A DNA stretch of 64,000 nt from Lysinibacillus fusiformis. GTDB taxonomy: Bacteria > Bacillota > Bacilli > Bacillales_A > Planococcaceae. How positions within the stretch are numbered: position 1 is the stretch's first letter; every line of letters starts with the position of its first letter. Positions 9,014-17,277 of the stretch are shown piece after piece. The notes beneath the pieces are model-generated. The model did not search any database. It worked only from the letters and a program-made list of their open reading frames with translations, and was not told where the DNA came from. A program made the translations under genes and the position numbers. Where the stretch lies: contig NZ_PYWL01000003.1 in assembly GCF_003049525.1 (NCBI RefSeq), positions 372,001 to 436,000 of the forward strand, read 5' to 3'.

Positions 9014-10434
9014 GTGGTGCAGTGACGACTTATCATCATATAAAAATATCGCCATTTGAGCTTGTCAGCATTCAAGAGCTCAGCCTTACCAAAAAAATGA
9101 ACGAACATGCTAGGTTACGTTTTACTGGAATTGTGCCTGAAGAGGCGAGAGATACATATGTCGAAATGACCGAGGCACGATCTGCGATTGAAGTAAACCA
9201 GCTTAACCACCTCGGTGTCCCTTCTCCATTATTTAAAGGTGTTATTTTAAATGTGAAGGTTAGCTCGGTGCGTGGCATCTATTATATCGAAGTCGAAGCG
9301 GCTTCTAGTACCCATCAGCTAGATATTAAAAAGAAAAATCGCTCCTATCAGGATAAGGAAATGACCTATAAGGCATTATTCAAACTGTTAAATCCTTTTT
9401 ACCCGGGTCTAGACATTATTGATGAAGCTACAAAGGGTGCTAAATTAGAAAAGTTTACCCTTCAATATTACGAGACTGATTGGGAATTTTTAAAAAGACT
9501 AGCCTCTCGTTTTAATACGGGGCTCGTGCCTGCTTCTACCTTTGACAAGCCAAAGTTCCATTTTGGTGTTCCAGCTGGAAGTGCCAAAGGAAAGCTAGAA
9601 GATTATCATTACACGACCAGGAAAAAAATAGCAGACTATCTACTATATACAGAGAATGGTAATGAAGGAATGGGTGAGCATGACTTCCTTTACTACGAGG
9701 TGGAAAGTGACAAGGTACTTCAGATAGGAGATCACGTTACATTTAATAAGCAAACACTTTATATATATGAAGCATATACAACTATGAAGGATGGCTTGCT
9801 GAAACATTACTATACACTGTCAACGAAAAATGGCATGAAAAAAAGTGAGCTATTTAACACGGATATTTCCGGCTTGTCCTTAGAAGGAAAAGTGTTAGAA
9901 GTCGCAAAGGATCATATTAAAGTACATTTAGCCATTGATGACAAGCAGGATAAGGGAAAGGCACATTGGTTCCTTTACTCAACGGGCTATACAGCTGAGG
10001 GACATAGTGGCTGGTATTGTATGCCGGAAATCAATGATTTTGTCCACATCTATTTTCCTTCTCACCGTGAGGAAGAGGGGATTGCTAGTACCTCAATACG
10101 AAAAAACTTGGATACAACGGCCACTAATAAACTAGACGATCCTTCGACGAAATATTATCGGACAGCCTTTGGTAAAGAGATTAAATTAAGTCCAACAGAA
10201 ATTCTCATTACCGCACAGGATGGCGATATTTTTATTCGTTTAAATGAAGCAAACGGTATCGAAATTTATAGCAAAAAAGAGATTAAGCTTATATCTGAGG
10301 CAGATATTACGGTGAATGCTAGCAAAAAAATCCTTATGTCTGCAGAGGAAGAAATTTCATTACAATGTAAAGAAAGTAAAATTACTATGAATGGCAGTGT
10401 GCAAATTTTTGGAAAAGAAGTAAAAGCCAATTAA
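9010..10434 (+). CDS. VgrG / phage late-control-D-like spike protein 1
   Basis: 474 residues, start ATG overlapping the upstream stop, with AAGGAGG in front. The N-terminal 230 residues match the gpD/gp27-like hub half of VgrG: SVRGIYYIEVEAASSTHQLD, then YKALFKLL and FTLQYYETDWEFLKRLASRF, the last being a hallmark of late-control-D/VgrG proteins. After a DISGLSLEGKVLEVAKDHI segment comes a gp5-like OB region (HWFLYSTGYTAEGHSGWYCM, PSHREEEGIASTSIRK) and a beta-rich needle (LSPTEILITAQDGDIFIRL... SKITMNGSVQIFG). It would form the trimeric spike of a contractile injection device. No toxin domain is fused. Paralogue of the protein at 12726-14255 with the same architecture. Confidence 0.85.
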   Translation: MSGAVTTYHHIKISPFELVSIQELSLTKKMNEHARLRFTGIVPEEARDTYVEMTEARSAIEVNQLNHLGVPSPLFKGVILNVKVSSVRGIYYIEVEAASSTHQLDIKKKNRSYQDKEMTYKALFKLLNPFYPGLDIIDEATKGAKLEKFTLQYYETDWEFLKRLASRFNTGLVPASTFDKPKFHFGVPAGSAKGKLEDYHYTTRKKIADYLLYTENGNEGMGEHDFLYYEVESDKVLQIGDHVTFNKQTLYIYEAYTTMKDGLLKHYYTLSTKNGMKKSELFNTDISGLSLEGKVLEVAKDHIKVHLAIDDKQDKGKAHWFLYSTGYTAEGHSGWYCMPEINDFVHIYFPSHREEEGIASTSIRKNLDTTATNKLDDPSTKYYRTAFGKEIKLSPTEILITAQDGDIFIRLNEANGIEIYSKKEIKLISEADITVNASKKILMSAEEEISLQCKESKITMNGSVQIFGKEVKAN

Positions 10435-10465
10435 AGATGAACAAAAGAGAAAGAAGGAGTCACAA

Positions 10466-11596
10466 ATGCAGGCACAGGAAATTCTACAGCATTTTTATGA
10501 CACAGAAGTAGAAAAAAGAAGATTGAACTATCTTTTGCTACTCGAGGATTTTTTCCAAGCCTCCAAAGACAAGCTAGCCGAGGAATTTAGGTCGTCCTTT
10601 CAAAAGGTATGTCAGCAACTAGCCCAGCAGCAATCGCTTCACCAGAAAGGACCAATTGCCCATATTACATTTTCGATGCTACGCACAGAGCTATTGGAGA
10701 GAAATCCGCACTATTTAGTAGAGGCTACGGACGACGAATGGTTTTTTGACCTACAACCTCTTTTAACTACCTATGATGCTAGCTGGGTGCATCATTATTT
10801 AGAGCAATACATCCAAGAGCTAAGTTTGTATAGTAAAACCTTTATGGGGGCAATTACGCAAGCAGATATTGATCGCATTAGACTTCAGGACGCCAGCCAT
10901 TTTCATCAATATTTAATCAGTCTTGCTAGATATGCGCTTCCAGACATCATCAGATGCCCAGAGTATTTAGCACTGGAGCGGGATGTAGCTGTCGAAATCC
11001 GTATTGGTGAGTTTATGGATATGAACGAAGTAGTTTATAGCGAGGACTTTTCATCGAAGGATAGTGATGAAATAAAAGCTTGGTTAGAAGAAAAGCTAGA
11101 GGATGCATATCCATATGAGGTATTTAATCAATTACGCTTAGCTGACGGAACGTATGAGGGCTTGGATATGCGCTATGCCTTTTTTCAGAAAACCCATTTA
11201 ACCAACTGTCAAATGCGTGAATGTCTGTTGATAGGCGCCAATTTTCGGGAAAGTCAGCTAATGGACACAGATTTGAGCTTCAGCGCCATTCATGAGGCGG
11301 ATTTTAGCAATAGTCAGTTACAGGGAGCCAATCTTCAACAGGTACAGGGAGCGAGTGGCTTGCTAGATCGCCAGAAATGGGCATCACCAGGCTATTTACC
11401 ACTTCGTTTTACAAATGCGAATTTAGAAGGCGCTAATTTTGAGCTAGCAAATTTACGAGGGGCCAGCTTTATGGGAGCAAATGTAAGGAATACGAATTTT
11501 GCAGGGGCCAATTTAGAAAAGGCCATGTTTTCTAAGGAGGCTCAGCCATATTTAAAGCTAGATCCATTCCAGTCAGCAAGTGTCATTTGGAAGTAG
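10466..11596 (+). CDS. Pentapeptide-repeat protein of the VgrG cluster
   Basis: 376 residues, GAAGGAG ribosome site. Residues 1-215 are helical and not recognised. Residues ~225-365 carry pentapeptide repeats of the A(D/N)LXX type in two blocks: FFQKTHLTNCQMRECLLIGA, NFRESQLMDTDLSFSAIHEA, ADFSNSQLQGANLQQV, and after a 25-residue break FTNANLEGANFELANLRGA then SFMGANVRNTNFAGANLEKA. Such repeats fold into a right-handed beta-helix. Pentapeptide proteins are frequent partners of VgrG and PAAR in T6SS loci, often fused to or beside adaptor domains. Here it lies between the first VgrG and the PAAR-like gene, so a role in tip or effector assembly is plausible. Repeat call firm, role inferred. Confidence 0.82.
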   Translation: MQAQEILQHFYDTEVEKRRLNYLLLLEDFFQASKDKLAEEFRSSFQKVCQQLAQQQSLHQKGPIAHITFSMLRTELLERNPHYLVEATDDEWFFDLQPLLTTYDASWVHHYLEQYIQELSLYSKTFMGAITQADIDRIRLQDASHFHQYLISLARYALPDIIRCPEYLALERDVAVEIRIGEFMDMNEVVYSEDFSSKDSDEIKAWLEEKLEDAYPYEVFNQLRLADGTYEGLDMRYAFFQKTHLTNCQMRECLLIGANFRESQLMDTDLSFSAIHEADFSNSQLQGANLQQVQGASGLLDRQKWASPGYLPLRFTNANLEGANFELANLRGASFMGANVRNTNFAGANLEKAMFSKEAQPYLKLDPFQSASVIWK

Positions 11597-11620
11597 ACAT
11601 GGTGAAAAAGGAGAAGAGAA

Positions 11621-12178
11621 ATGAACTATTTTATTCTATCTCAGGATGAACGCATCTCAAATGCTGTTGAGCCTGTTGGTATAGCCCAAGTGATAAAAAA
11701 AGAGCTACTAACAATTGAAAGAATGGAGGAATTAGAGGAGCTCGAACGCCAATTTCCTGTATTAGAGAAAGGCGAGATGGTGTATACAGATTTGATTGAA
11801 AAGCCAATCATGCTCTTTTCTGATGCGGTTAAACAATTAGTGGAAAAATACGAACCACAAATGCCATTCAAAGCGGTTGTTCTCATGGATATGCCTAAAG
11901 TAATGCAAACATTATATTGGCTAGTTATTCCTCCAAAAGTTCCTTGTCTCTCTGCTCAAACTGAATTTCATCTGGATGGAACATTAAAAAAGCTAGTAAT
12001 AGACGAGCATTTAGCAGCCCCTTATCCGATCTTTCAAATTGAGGGAATTAAAGAAAACTATATAGTAGTTAATATTGAATTAGCAGAGAGCATTCTGCGC
12101 AGAGATTTTAGGGGAATACGATTACGGAAAATACAAACTGAAGGAAGATGGAACGATATTCTGGCAGTAGGAAAATAG
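11621..12178 (+). CDS. Unknown protein between pentapeptide and PAAR-like genes (185 aa)
   Basis: Good AAAGGAGAAG ribosome site. No signal peptide or membrane helix. Opens MNYFILSQDERISNAVEP and closes with FRGIRLRKIQTEGRWNDI; both ends look conserved in style with short accessory proteins that sit beside polymorphic toxins, but I do not recognise a named domain. About 100 bp separate it from the PAAR-like gene, so a promoter or processing site could lie between them; none is obvious. Could be an adaptor for the tip complex or an immunity-like protein. Confidence 0.55.
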   Translation: MNYFILSQDERISNAVEPVGIAQVIKKELLTIERMEELEELERQFPVLEKGEMVYTDLIEKPIMLFSDAVKQLVEKYEPQMPFKAVVLMDMPKVMQTLYWLVIPPKVPCLSAQTEFHLDGTLKKLVIDEHLAAPYPIFQIEGIKENYIVVNIELAESILRRDFRGIRLRKIQTEGRWNDILAVGK

Positions 12179-12284
12179 TTTGAAAAGACAAAAAAACTAA
12201 AGAGGAAATAATTGTTTTCTTTCCATCGTCAACTATGTTTAGTAAAAGTTACAACAGCTTACGTATAGAAAGGATGGTTTTTTG

Positions 12285-12692
12285 ATGTCAGAAGAATTAC
12301 AGACAAAGGGCGGCGACCAACGGAGCTATGTGGTAGCTGGTGCCAAATTATCCTGCTCACAAGGTGATCAAACAAGTATATTAAAAATGCCAGTCAGCCA
12401 TGGGGTTTATACGAAAAATAAGGCACAGATGAATACGATGGATTTTAAGCCTCATGACAATATTCAACCATTTGGCTTATGCCAAACATTAGCAAATCCA
12501 ATAGTTGCGGCAGCCACTGCTGACAATAATGGTGTTTTAAAGCCAATGCCCTGTACACCTGTCATCACAATGCCCTGGATTAATGGCAAGAATGATCAAT
12601 TAATTGAAAATCATCCAGCGTTAATTAGTCAATCTATTAATATGTGTATGTATTGTGGAACGATAAAAGTAGAAGATGATGGACAAGAATAA
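12285..12692 (+). CDS. DUF4280 PAAR-like spike-tip protein
   Basis: 135 residues; ATG 12285 chosen over the TTG one codon earlier. Matches DUF4280: YVVAGAKLSCSQGDQTSILK at the N-terminus, then FGLCQTLANP, a PMPCTPVITMPWINGK segment and a C-terminal MCMYCGTI. The Cys residues in these four motifs would bind metal at the apex of the spike. PAAR-like proteins sharpen the tip formed by VgrG and carry toxins. Its position, 33 bp upstream of the second VgrG and 1.5 kb upstream of the toxin, is the usual PAAR-VgrG-effector order. Family call strong; metal binding is family knowledge. Confidence 0.85.
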   Translation: MSEELQTKGGDQRSYVVAGAKLSCSQGDQTSILKMPVSHGVYTKNKAQMNTMDFKPHDNIQPFGLCQTLANPIVAAATADNNGVLKPMPCTPVITMPWINGKNDQLIENHPALISQSINMCMYCGTIKVEDDGQE

Positions 12693-12725
12693 TCCATTGT
12701 CCCTTGAAGAAAGAAGGGAATTCAT

Positions 12726-14255
12726 GTGAACACATACGAGGAAGTAATCGGATACGGTGAGCTTGAACTCGTATCCCCCTATGAAGTCCAGACGTTGCAT
12801 CATCTCACGTTAGCACAGGCAGTGAATGACCACGCAAGGTTAACTATAAAGGGATTCATTCCTGCTGAAAAGAAAGACAGTTGTATGCGACTTGCTAGTC
12901 CGTCAGATCGAATAGAGCTATTTCAAAAAAATAAAGGGCAACGAATACGCACGCTATTTAAAGGTCAGGTTACAGAAATGGCTGTACGTATGGTGAGGGG
13001 AGTATATCAAATTGAACTAGAGGCTGTATCATCTACGTTCACCCTAGACTGTAAACAAAAATACCGTTCCTTTCAGCATAATAAAATGACTTATCAGGCA
13101 CTGTTAAAAAAAGTTTTGAAAGACTATTCAGGTGCAGATGTTATTGATACCGTGTCGAAGGCTACTCCTCTCAAGCAGTTTATATTACAATATAAAGAGA
13201 CGGATTGGCAATTTTTACAACGTATGGCGTCCCATTTTCGGACAGTGCTAATCCCTGCAATGGATGCGGATAAGCCGAAGTTCTGGTTTGGGCTACCTGA
13301 AGGACGAATGGAAAAGCTATCAGTGACAAATTATGAGATTTTAAAGGATCGCTCTAAGTTTTTACATAGTAAGCACAATGACATCGATCAGCCAATAGAG
13401 GAGCGGGATACCGTCGCCTATGTGATCGAGTCTAAAAAGACTTTGAAGCTAGGTGATCGTGTGCAGCTCCAAGGTAAGGAGCTGGTGGTAGCCAAATCCA
13501 TCGCCCAAATGAAGCAAGGCATTCTTACCTATGAATATCATTTGCTGTTCAAAAAAGGCATACGTCAAGACAGACGAAGTATTCCGTTTCTACCAGGTAC
13601 TGCTATTGAAGGAAAGGTGTTAGAGGTCAAAAAGGATCAGGTACGACTCCATCTCAGCATGGATGAGGCGCAAAAAAAGGAAGAAGCTACCTGGTTCCCA
13701 TTGGCTACGCCATATACAGCAGAAGGACATAGTGGTTTTTACAGTCCGCCAGAGGTGGGCGATCATGTTCACCTTGCCTTCCCGACACATCGCGAGGAAG
13801 CTGCGATTGTTCGCCACAGTGTACGAAAAGGTGGCGAGGCCAACCCAAAAACGGCTGATCCGAAAACGTCTTATTGGGGTACGCCAAAAGGGAAGGACAT
13901 GAAGCTAGATCCACAATCCGTGACATTTACGGCCAAGGAGGGTGCTGTTTTTCTGCAGCTTCATCAGGACAGCGGCATCACCGTTCATAGTAAGCCCTCC
14001 CTGCTAGTCAAAGCGAATGACACGATCACCTTCGCAGGGAAGCGAGTGTCCATGAGTGCAGCCGAATCCATGCGATTCACCTGCGGCTCCAGTAGTATAG
14101 TGTTTGACGGTATTACGGATATCCAAGGACAGGCGGTCACGATGGAAGGGTCCATCAAAGCCCCTGTGTCAGTCGCTTCACAGGAAGAAGAAGCAGACCT
14201 CGATTCCGCCCTAGACATGATGGGGATGATCCCTGTTGGTGGGGGTGATGCCTAA
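12726..14255 (+). CDS. VgrG / phage late-control-D-like spike protein 2
   Basis: 509 residues, GTG start after GAAAGAAGGGAA. Same architecture as the protein at 9010-10434: hub half with MVRGVYQIELEAVSSTFTLD, YQALLKKVL and FILQYKETDWQFLQRMASHF, then the OB region (TPYTAEGHSGFYSPPEVGDH, PTHREEAAIVRHSVRKG) and a beta needle (LDPQSVTFTAKEGAVFLQLH, SSSIVFDGITDIQGQAVTME). Its C-terminal tail is longer, acidic, and ends in a Gly/Met-rich segment. The stop codon overlaps the toxin start (TAATG at 14253), so spike and toxin are translationally coupled and probably assemble together. The last ~640 bp of the gene recur, damaged, at 20474-20940. Confidence 0.87.
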   Translation: MNTYEEVIGYGELELVSPYEVQTLHHLTLAQAVNDHARLTIKGFIPAEKKDSCMRLASPSDRIELFQKNKGQRIRTLFKGQVTEMAVRMVRGVYQIELEAVSSTFTLDCKQKYRSFQHNKMTYQALLKKVLKDYSGADVIDTVSKATPLKQFILQYKETDWQFLQRMASHFRTVLIPAMDADKPKFWFGLPEGRMEKLSVTNYEILKDRSKFLHSKHNDIDQPIEERDTVAYVIESKKTLKLGDRVQLQGKELVVAKSIAQMKQGILTYEYHLLFKKGIRQDRRSIPFLPGTAIEGKVLEVKKDQVRLHLSMDEAQKKEEATWFPLATPYTAEGHSGFYSPPEVGDHVHLAFPTHREEAAIVRHSVRKGGEANPKTADPKTSYWGTPKGKDMKLDPQSVTFTAKEGAVFLQLHQDSGITVHSKPSLLVKANDTITFAGKRVSMSAAESMRFTCGSSSIVFDGITDIQGQAVTMEGSIKAPVSVASQEEEADLDSALDMMGMIPVGGGDA

Positions 14256-15176
14256 TGGGTCTATTAGGATTAGCAGGAAGCTTACTGGGGATGATTCCAA
14301 AAGTAGGCTCCCCAAGTGGCAAGAAAAAAGGAAAGAGCGGAGGATCGAAAGGAAAGAGCTCCAAGAAATCCTCCAAAAAGAAAAGCTCCACTAAGAAAAA
14401 ACAAAAGAAATCGAGTAAAAAGAAGAAAAAGAAGAAACGCAAGAAGAAAAAGAAAAAGTGGGGGAAATTCTTTACCAAGGCCAGGAAGCTAAAAAATAGT
14501 TTATCCAAGAGTAAATTGGTGAAACGGGCGAAGAAGGCCATTAAAAAAGCGATTCTGACCACGAAAAAGGTTGTGAAAAAAGCAAAGGCGGCTGTGACAA
14601 AAGCCAAGCAACAGGTAAAAGCCGCTGTCAAACAAACGAAGCAGGTAGTGAAGGAAAAGGTACTACCAGTCGTGAAAAAAGCTGCACAAGCAACGACCAA
14701 AGCAGTGAAAAATGCTGTAAAACCTAAAAATCTGTTGAATACGCTACAAGTAGGATTAGATCTTGTAGGGTTAATCCCAGGTGTCGGTGAAATAGCGGAT
14801 GGCGTGAATGGCGTTATTTATCTGGCCAGAGGTGACAAAGTCAATGCGGCCCTTTCCTTTGGCGCGATGATTCCGTTTGTGGGCTGGGCGTCAACAGGTG
14901 GAAAATTTGTGAAAAAAGGTGCCGGGGTAGTTAAGAGTGTCACTGAAGGTGTTCAAAAAGCGCTGAAAGGTCCAGTAGGAAGTGTAGTAGACAAAGTCAA
15001 AAAGCAAGTAGTGAACGTGAAAACCCAGATACAATCCAAAGTAGCCGAAGTCAAACAGCAACTGCGTCAGATGGTACAATCACAGCAGGATGAATTTTCA
15101 TTTGCAGGTATAAGCATAGAGGATACAGGAACAGTTGGAAGAAACACACCAACTCCAAGTCCGAAGCCGTCTAATA
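13614..15176 (+). repeat. Recombination homology unit 1 (intact parent copy)
   Basis: This stretch, from the VgrG-2 C-terminal half to the end of the toxin linker (TPTPSPKPSN), reappears at 20474-21867 with few substitutions, minus a 175-bp internal deletion. Its middle part also recurs at 25579-25869. Identity ends exactly where the toxin tips diverge, as expected when shared N-terminal sequence serves as homology for tip exchange. Confidence 0.88.
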
Positions 15177-15808
15177 ATTCTAATAAAAATAATTCAATTA
15201 AAAAAGAAATAAATTCATTAGACCAACAAATAACTGATCTGAAGAAAGCAGGAAATATAGACGAAATAAAAAAATTACAACGTGAAAGAAATAAATTAGC
15301 CAATAAACTTGATACTCCGGATGATTTAAGCAAGAATTTTAATTTGACAGAGGCAAAGGACTACGAAAGAAAAATTGATAATACTAAATATTTCTCACAT
15401 GAAAAGGGGGATTTTGGAGAAGAAGTTTCTAAAATAGTAGCTAAGAAAAATGAATTAGGAGAAGATATATCAGAAATATTCCAAGTAGGCAGAAATGGTA
15501 TTGATGGTACGTTTTTATCTAAAGGACCACCACCTAAGTTAACTATGATAGAATCAAAGGCTTCAGATTCTGCAATTTTTAGTTATTCAGAAAAACAAAA
15601 ATTAGGTGGAAAAGAGTATTTTGAGGGCATGTTAAATAGCAACGACTCAAGATATTCTGATTTTAAAAAGCAATTTAAGAAACTTAAAAAGGAGAATCCA
15701 GGATTAGAATTAGATTTTATAAGGGTAGAAACAGATATTAAAATTACGAAAAAAGGCTTTGGCGTAGAAGAATTAAAAATAAAAGATTGGAATAAACAAC
15801 TTGATTAA
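14255..15808 (+). CDS. Polymorphic toxin: Lys-rich N-terminus, pre-toxin region, PD-(D/E)xK-like nuclease tip
   Basis: 517 residues. Residues 1-20 are Gly/Leu-rich (LLGLAGSLLGMIPKVG), ~22-155 an extreme Lys/Ser tract with heptad-like KAxV repeats, ~160-215 a pre-toxin TG-like segment (LDLVGLIPGVGEIADGVN, then DKVNAALSFGAMIPFVGWA), and ~303-310 a TPTPSPKPSN linker. The rest is a variable tip: GDFGEEVSKIVAKKN, then RNGIDGTF about 20 residues before MIESKAS, which fits the E...D...ExK pattern of restriction-endonuclease-fold DNases, possibly PoNe-like. Followed by two candidate immunity genes. DNase activity is prediction; the toxin architecture is clear. The N-terminal ~305 codons recur at 20939 and in part at 25639 in front of other tips. 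Confidence 0.82.
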   Translation: MGLLGLAGSLLGMIPKVGSPSGKKKGKSGGSKGKSSKKSSKKKSSTKKKQKKSSKKKKKKKRKKKKKKWGKFFTKARKLKNSLSKSKLVKRAKKAIKKAILTTKKVVKKAKAAVTKAKQQVKAAVKQTKQVVKEKVLPVVKKAAQATTKAVKNAVKPKNLLNTLQVGLDLVGLIPGVGEIADGVNGVIYLARGDKVNAALSFGAMIPFVGWASTGGKFVKKGAGVVKSVTEGVQKALKGPVGSVVDKVKKQVVNVKTQIQSKVAEVKQQLRQMVQSQQDEFSFAGISIEDTGTVGRNTPTPSPKPSNNSNKNNSIKKEINSLDQQITDLKKAGNIDEIKKLQRERNKLANKLDTPDDLSKNFNLTEAKDYERKIDNTKYFSHEKGDFGEEVSKIVAKKNELGEDISEIFQVGRNGIDGTFLSKGPPPKLTMIESKASDSAIFSYSEKQKLGGKEYFEGMLNSNDSRYSDFKKQFKKLKKENPGLELDFIRVETDIKITKKGFGVEELKIKDWNKQLD

Positions 15809-15822
15809 ACGAGGTGAATATA

Positions 15823-16800
15823 TTGATAAACCCTAAAAAATTAAAATTATCATACAATAGATATTGTGAAAATTTTGTCAAGGGAATAAAATTTGAGGAA
15901 GTAGAAGAAGAGTATATGGATAGTTTAAAGGAAAGTACCCATATTATAGAGCTCAATGAAGTTGAAAAGGATCATATTCTATTAATAAATTTAGAAACAA
16001 TAAAATCATATTATTTGGCAAAATGGAAACAGAATGTATTAGTAAATCATCAAGAAAATTCTCACGAACTAAAAAAAATAATGATGATTACTTTTCATCA
16101 ATGTATGGGGCAAGACCTTTATAAAAGTAAATATCCTAAAATGTCTTTGGAATATTCCTTTCAAGACGTTATTATGACCTTAATTCATTTTACAATGTTT
16201 GGTTGGGAGAAAGAGGAGGATATATTATTTAAATTTATTGAAGAGCATTTAGAAAGTCGTTGGATAAATGTGAATAATTTTAATAAACATACATGGTTCC
16301 TTTTAGAGTTATACCTCCAATTTAAAGAAAAAAACTTTTTGGGGACAAATCAAAACTTAAATGTTGTAGTGAGAGAGCAGCTGAAAGAAACTAATTTAGA
16401 ATATGGCTTAATACCCGAGGAGTTAGAAATTTATAGTGAGGTATTAAAACAATGGTCAACAACTAAATTAGAAGAAATAGAGCCTTTAATTAACAAAATG
16501 TCTATATTCCATATGGCACTTGCTTCAGAGCTAGGGGAATCTATCGAATTTGGAGATTTTGGTTATGGATTTTACCCATACGAAATTTTGTTTTTACTTT
16601 TTGTGAGGAAGAAAAATGGATTACTTATCCCTGAAGAATTCAATGATTTCTTAATGAATACACCAGAAGCTAAAATACAAATAATGGATCCTGAACCTTA
16701 CCCTGACTGGGATCCTTTATTAAAAATTATCGATAGCTTTTATCGAAAAAATTATCCAGAATATATTCCTAATCAACATGGAGAACTTTTTCAAAATTAA
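15823..16800 (+). CDS. Candidate immunity protein for the nuclease tip (PoNi/DUF1910-DUF1911-like)
   Basis: TTG 15823 is chosen because GAGGTG sits six bases before it; GTG 15814 would overlap that ribosome site. About 325 residues, helical, acidic, no signal peptide. It has the feel of the DUF1910/DUF1911 (PoNi) immunity family: a helical N-terminal part with FHQCMGQDLYKSKYP and SFQDVIMTLIHFTMFGWEKE, and a second half ending in DPEPYPDWDPLLKII and a YPEYIP motif. PoNi proteins neutralise PoNe DNases, matching the predicted nuclease tip just 14 bp upstream. The family name is from memory and moderate; immunity by position is strong. Confidence 0.68.
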   Translation: MINPKKLKLSYNRYCENFVKGIKFEEVEEEYMDSLKESTHIIELNEVEKDHILLINLETIKSYYLAKWKQNVLVNHQENSHELKKIMMITFHQCMGQDLYKSKYPKMSLEYSFQDVIMTLIHFTMFGWEKEEDILFKFIEEHLESRWINVNNFNKHTWFLLELYLQFKEKNFLGTNQNLNVVVREQLKETNLEYGLIPEELEIYSEVLKQWSTTKLEEIEPLINKMSIFHMALASELGESIEFGDFGYGFYPYEILFLLFVRKKNGLLIPEEFNDFLMNTPEAKIQIMDPEPYPDWDPLLKIIDSFYRKNYPEYIPNQHGELFQN

Positions 16801-16824
16801 AAGCATTTTAGGGGGAAATCGAAA

Positions 16825-17277
16825 TTGGGATTTAAAGATATAGTGTCTATAATCTTTGATGAGAGTGAATTGAGGGGACTAAATGATTTAGACAAAAAGG
16901 AAGATATTTATCAATGGATATTAGAACATGGGATGTCCACTAAAAGGTTTCTCTATCTTGATTTTAGAGGGGAAGAAGACTATGAAATAGTGAACTTTAT
17001 CTTAGATTATGAAAGTAAATATGATATCGAGTTAGCTTCACAAAAAGAACTTGGGCAACTTGGCGAATATGAGTATGAGTTTTTACAAGAAAAAATAAGA
17101 GCAGTGAACAAAATTATTTCTTCTAAAGGGTATGGATTATTTTCATTTCCAACTACAGGTGATTATTATGCATTGTTCATTTCGATTCTAGCAAATAAAA
17201 AAGAACTCCTTCAAGATGAATTACTGGTGAATGAAAATGTACCTTTACGAGAAAGATATATACAGTTGTATGAATAG
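16825..17277 (+). CDS. Second candidate immunity protein, DUF6630-like
   Basis: TTG start with AGGGGG ten bases upstream. 150 residues, acidic, cytoplasmic. The segment KGYGLFSFPTTGDYYALFI resembles the central motif of DUF6630 proteins, small immunity-like proteins found beside Bacillales toxins. It follows the PoNi-like gene by 24 bp, so the toxin is followed by two putative antidotes; the second may be an orphan left by an earlier toxin tip. The DUF6630 call is tentative. Confidence 0.6.
   Translation: MGFKDIVSIIFDESELRGLNDLDKKEDIYQWILEHGMSTKRFLYLDFRGEEDYEIVNFILDYESKYDIELASQKELGQLGEYEYEFLQEKIRAVNKIISSKGYGLFSFPTTGDYYALFISILANKKELLQDELLVNENVPLRERYIQLYE

Noticed and set aside
14155..14700. 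Minus-strand open frame of 181 codons opposite the toxin N-terminus
   Set aside because: It is the mirror of the A-rich lysine tract (Phe/Leu-rich product), has no ribosome site, and the same mirror appears at each duplicate.
1..17277. Type VII (ESX) secretion cluster
   Set aside because: FHA proteins occur there too, but no WXG100, LXG or FtsK-like ATPase gene is seen, and VgrG and DUF4280 point to a contractile spike.
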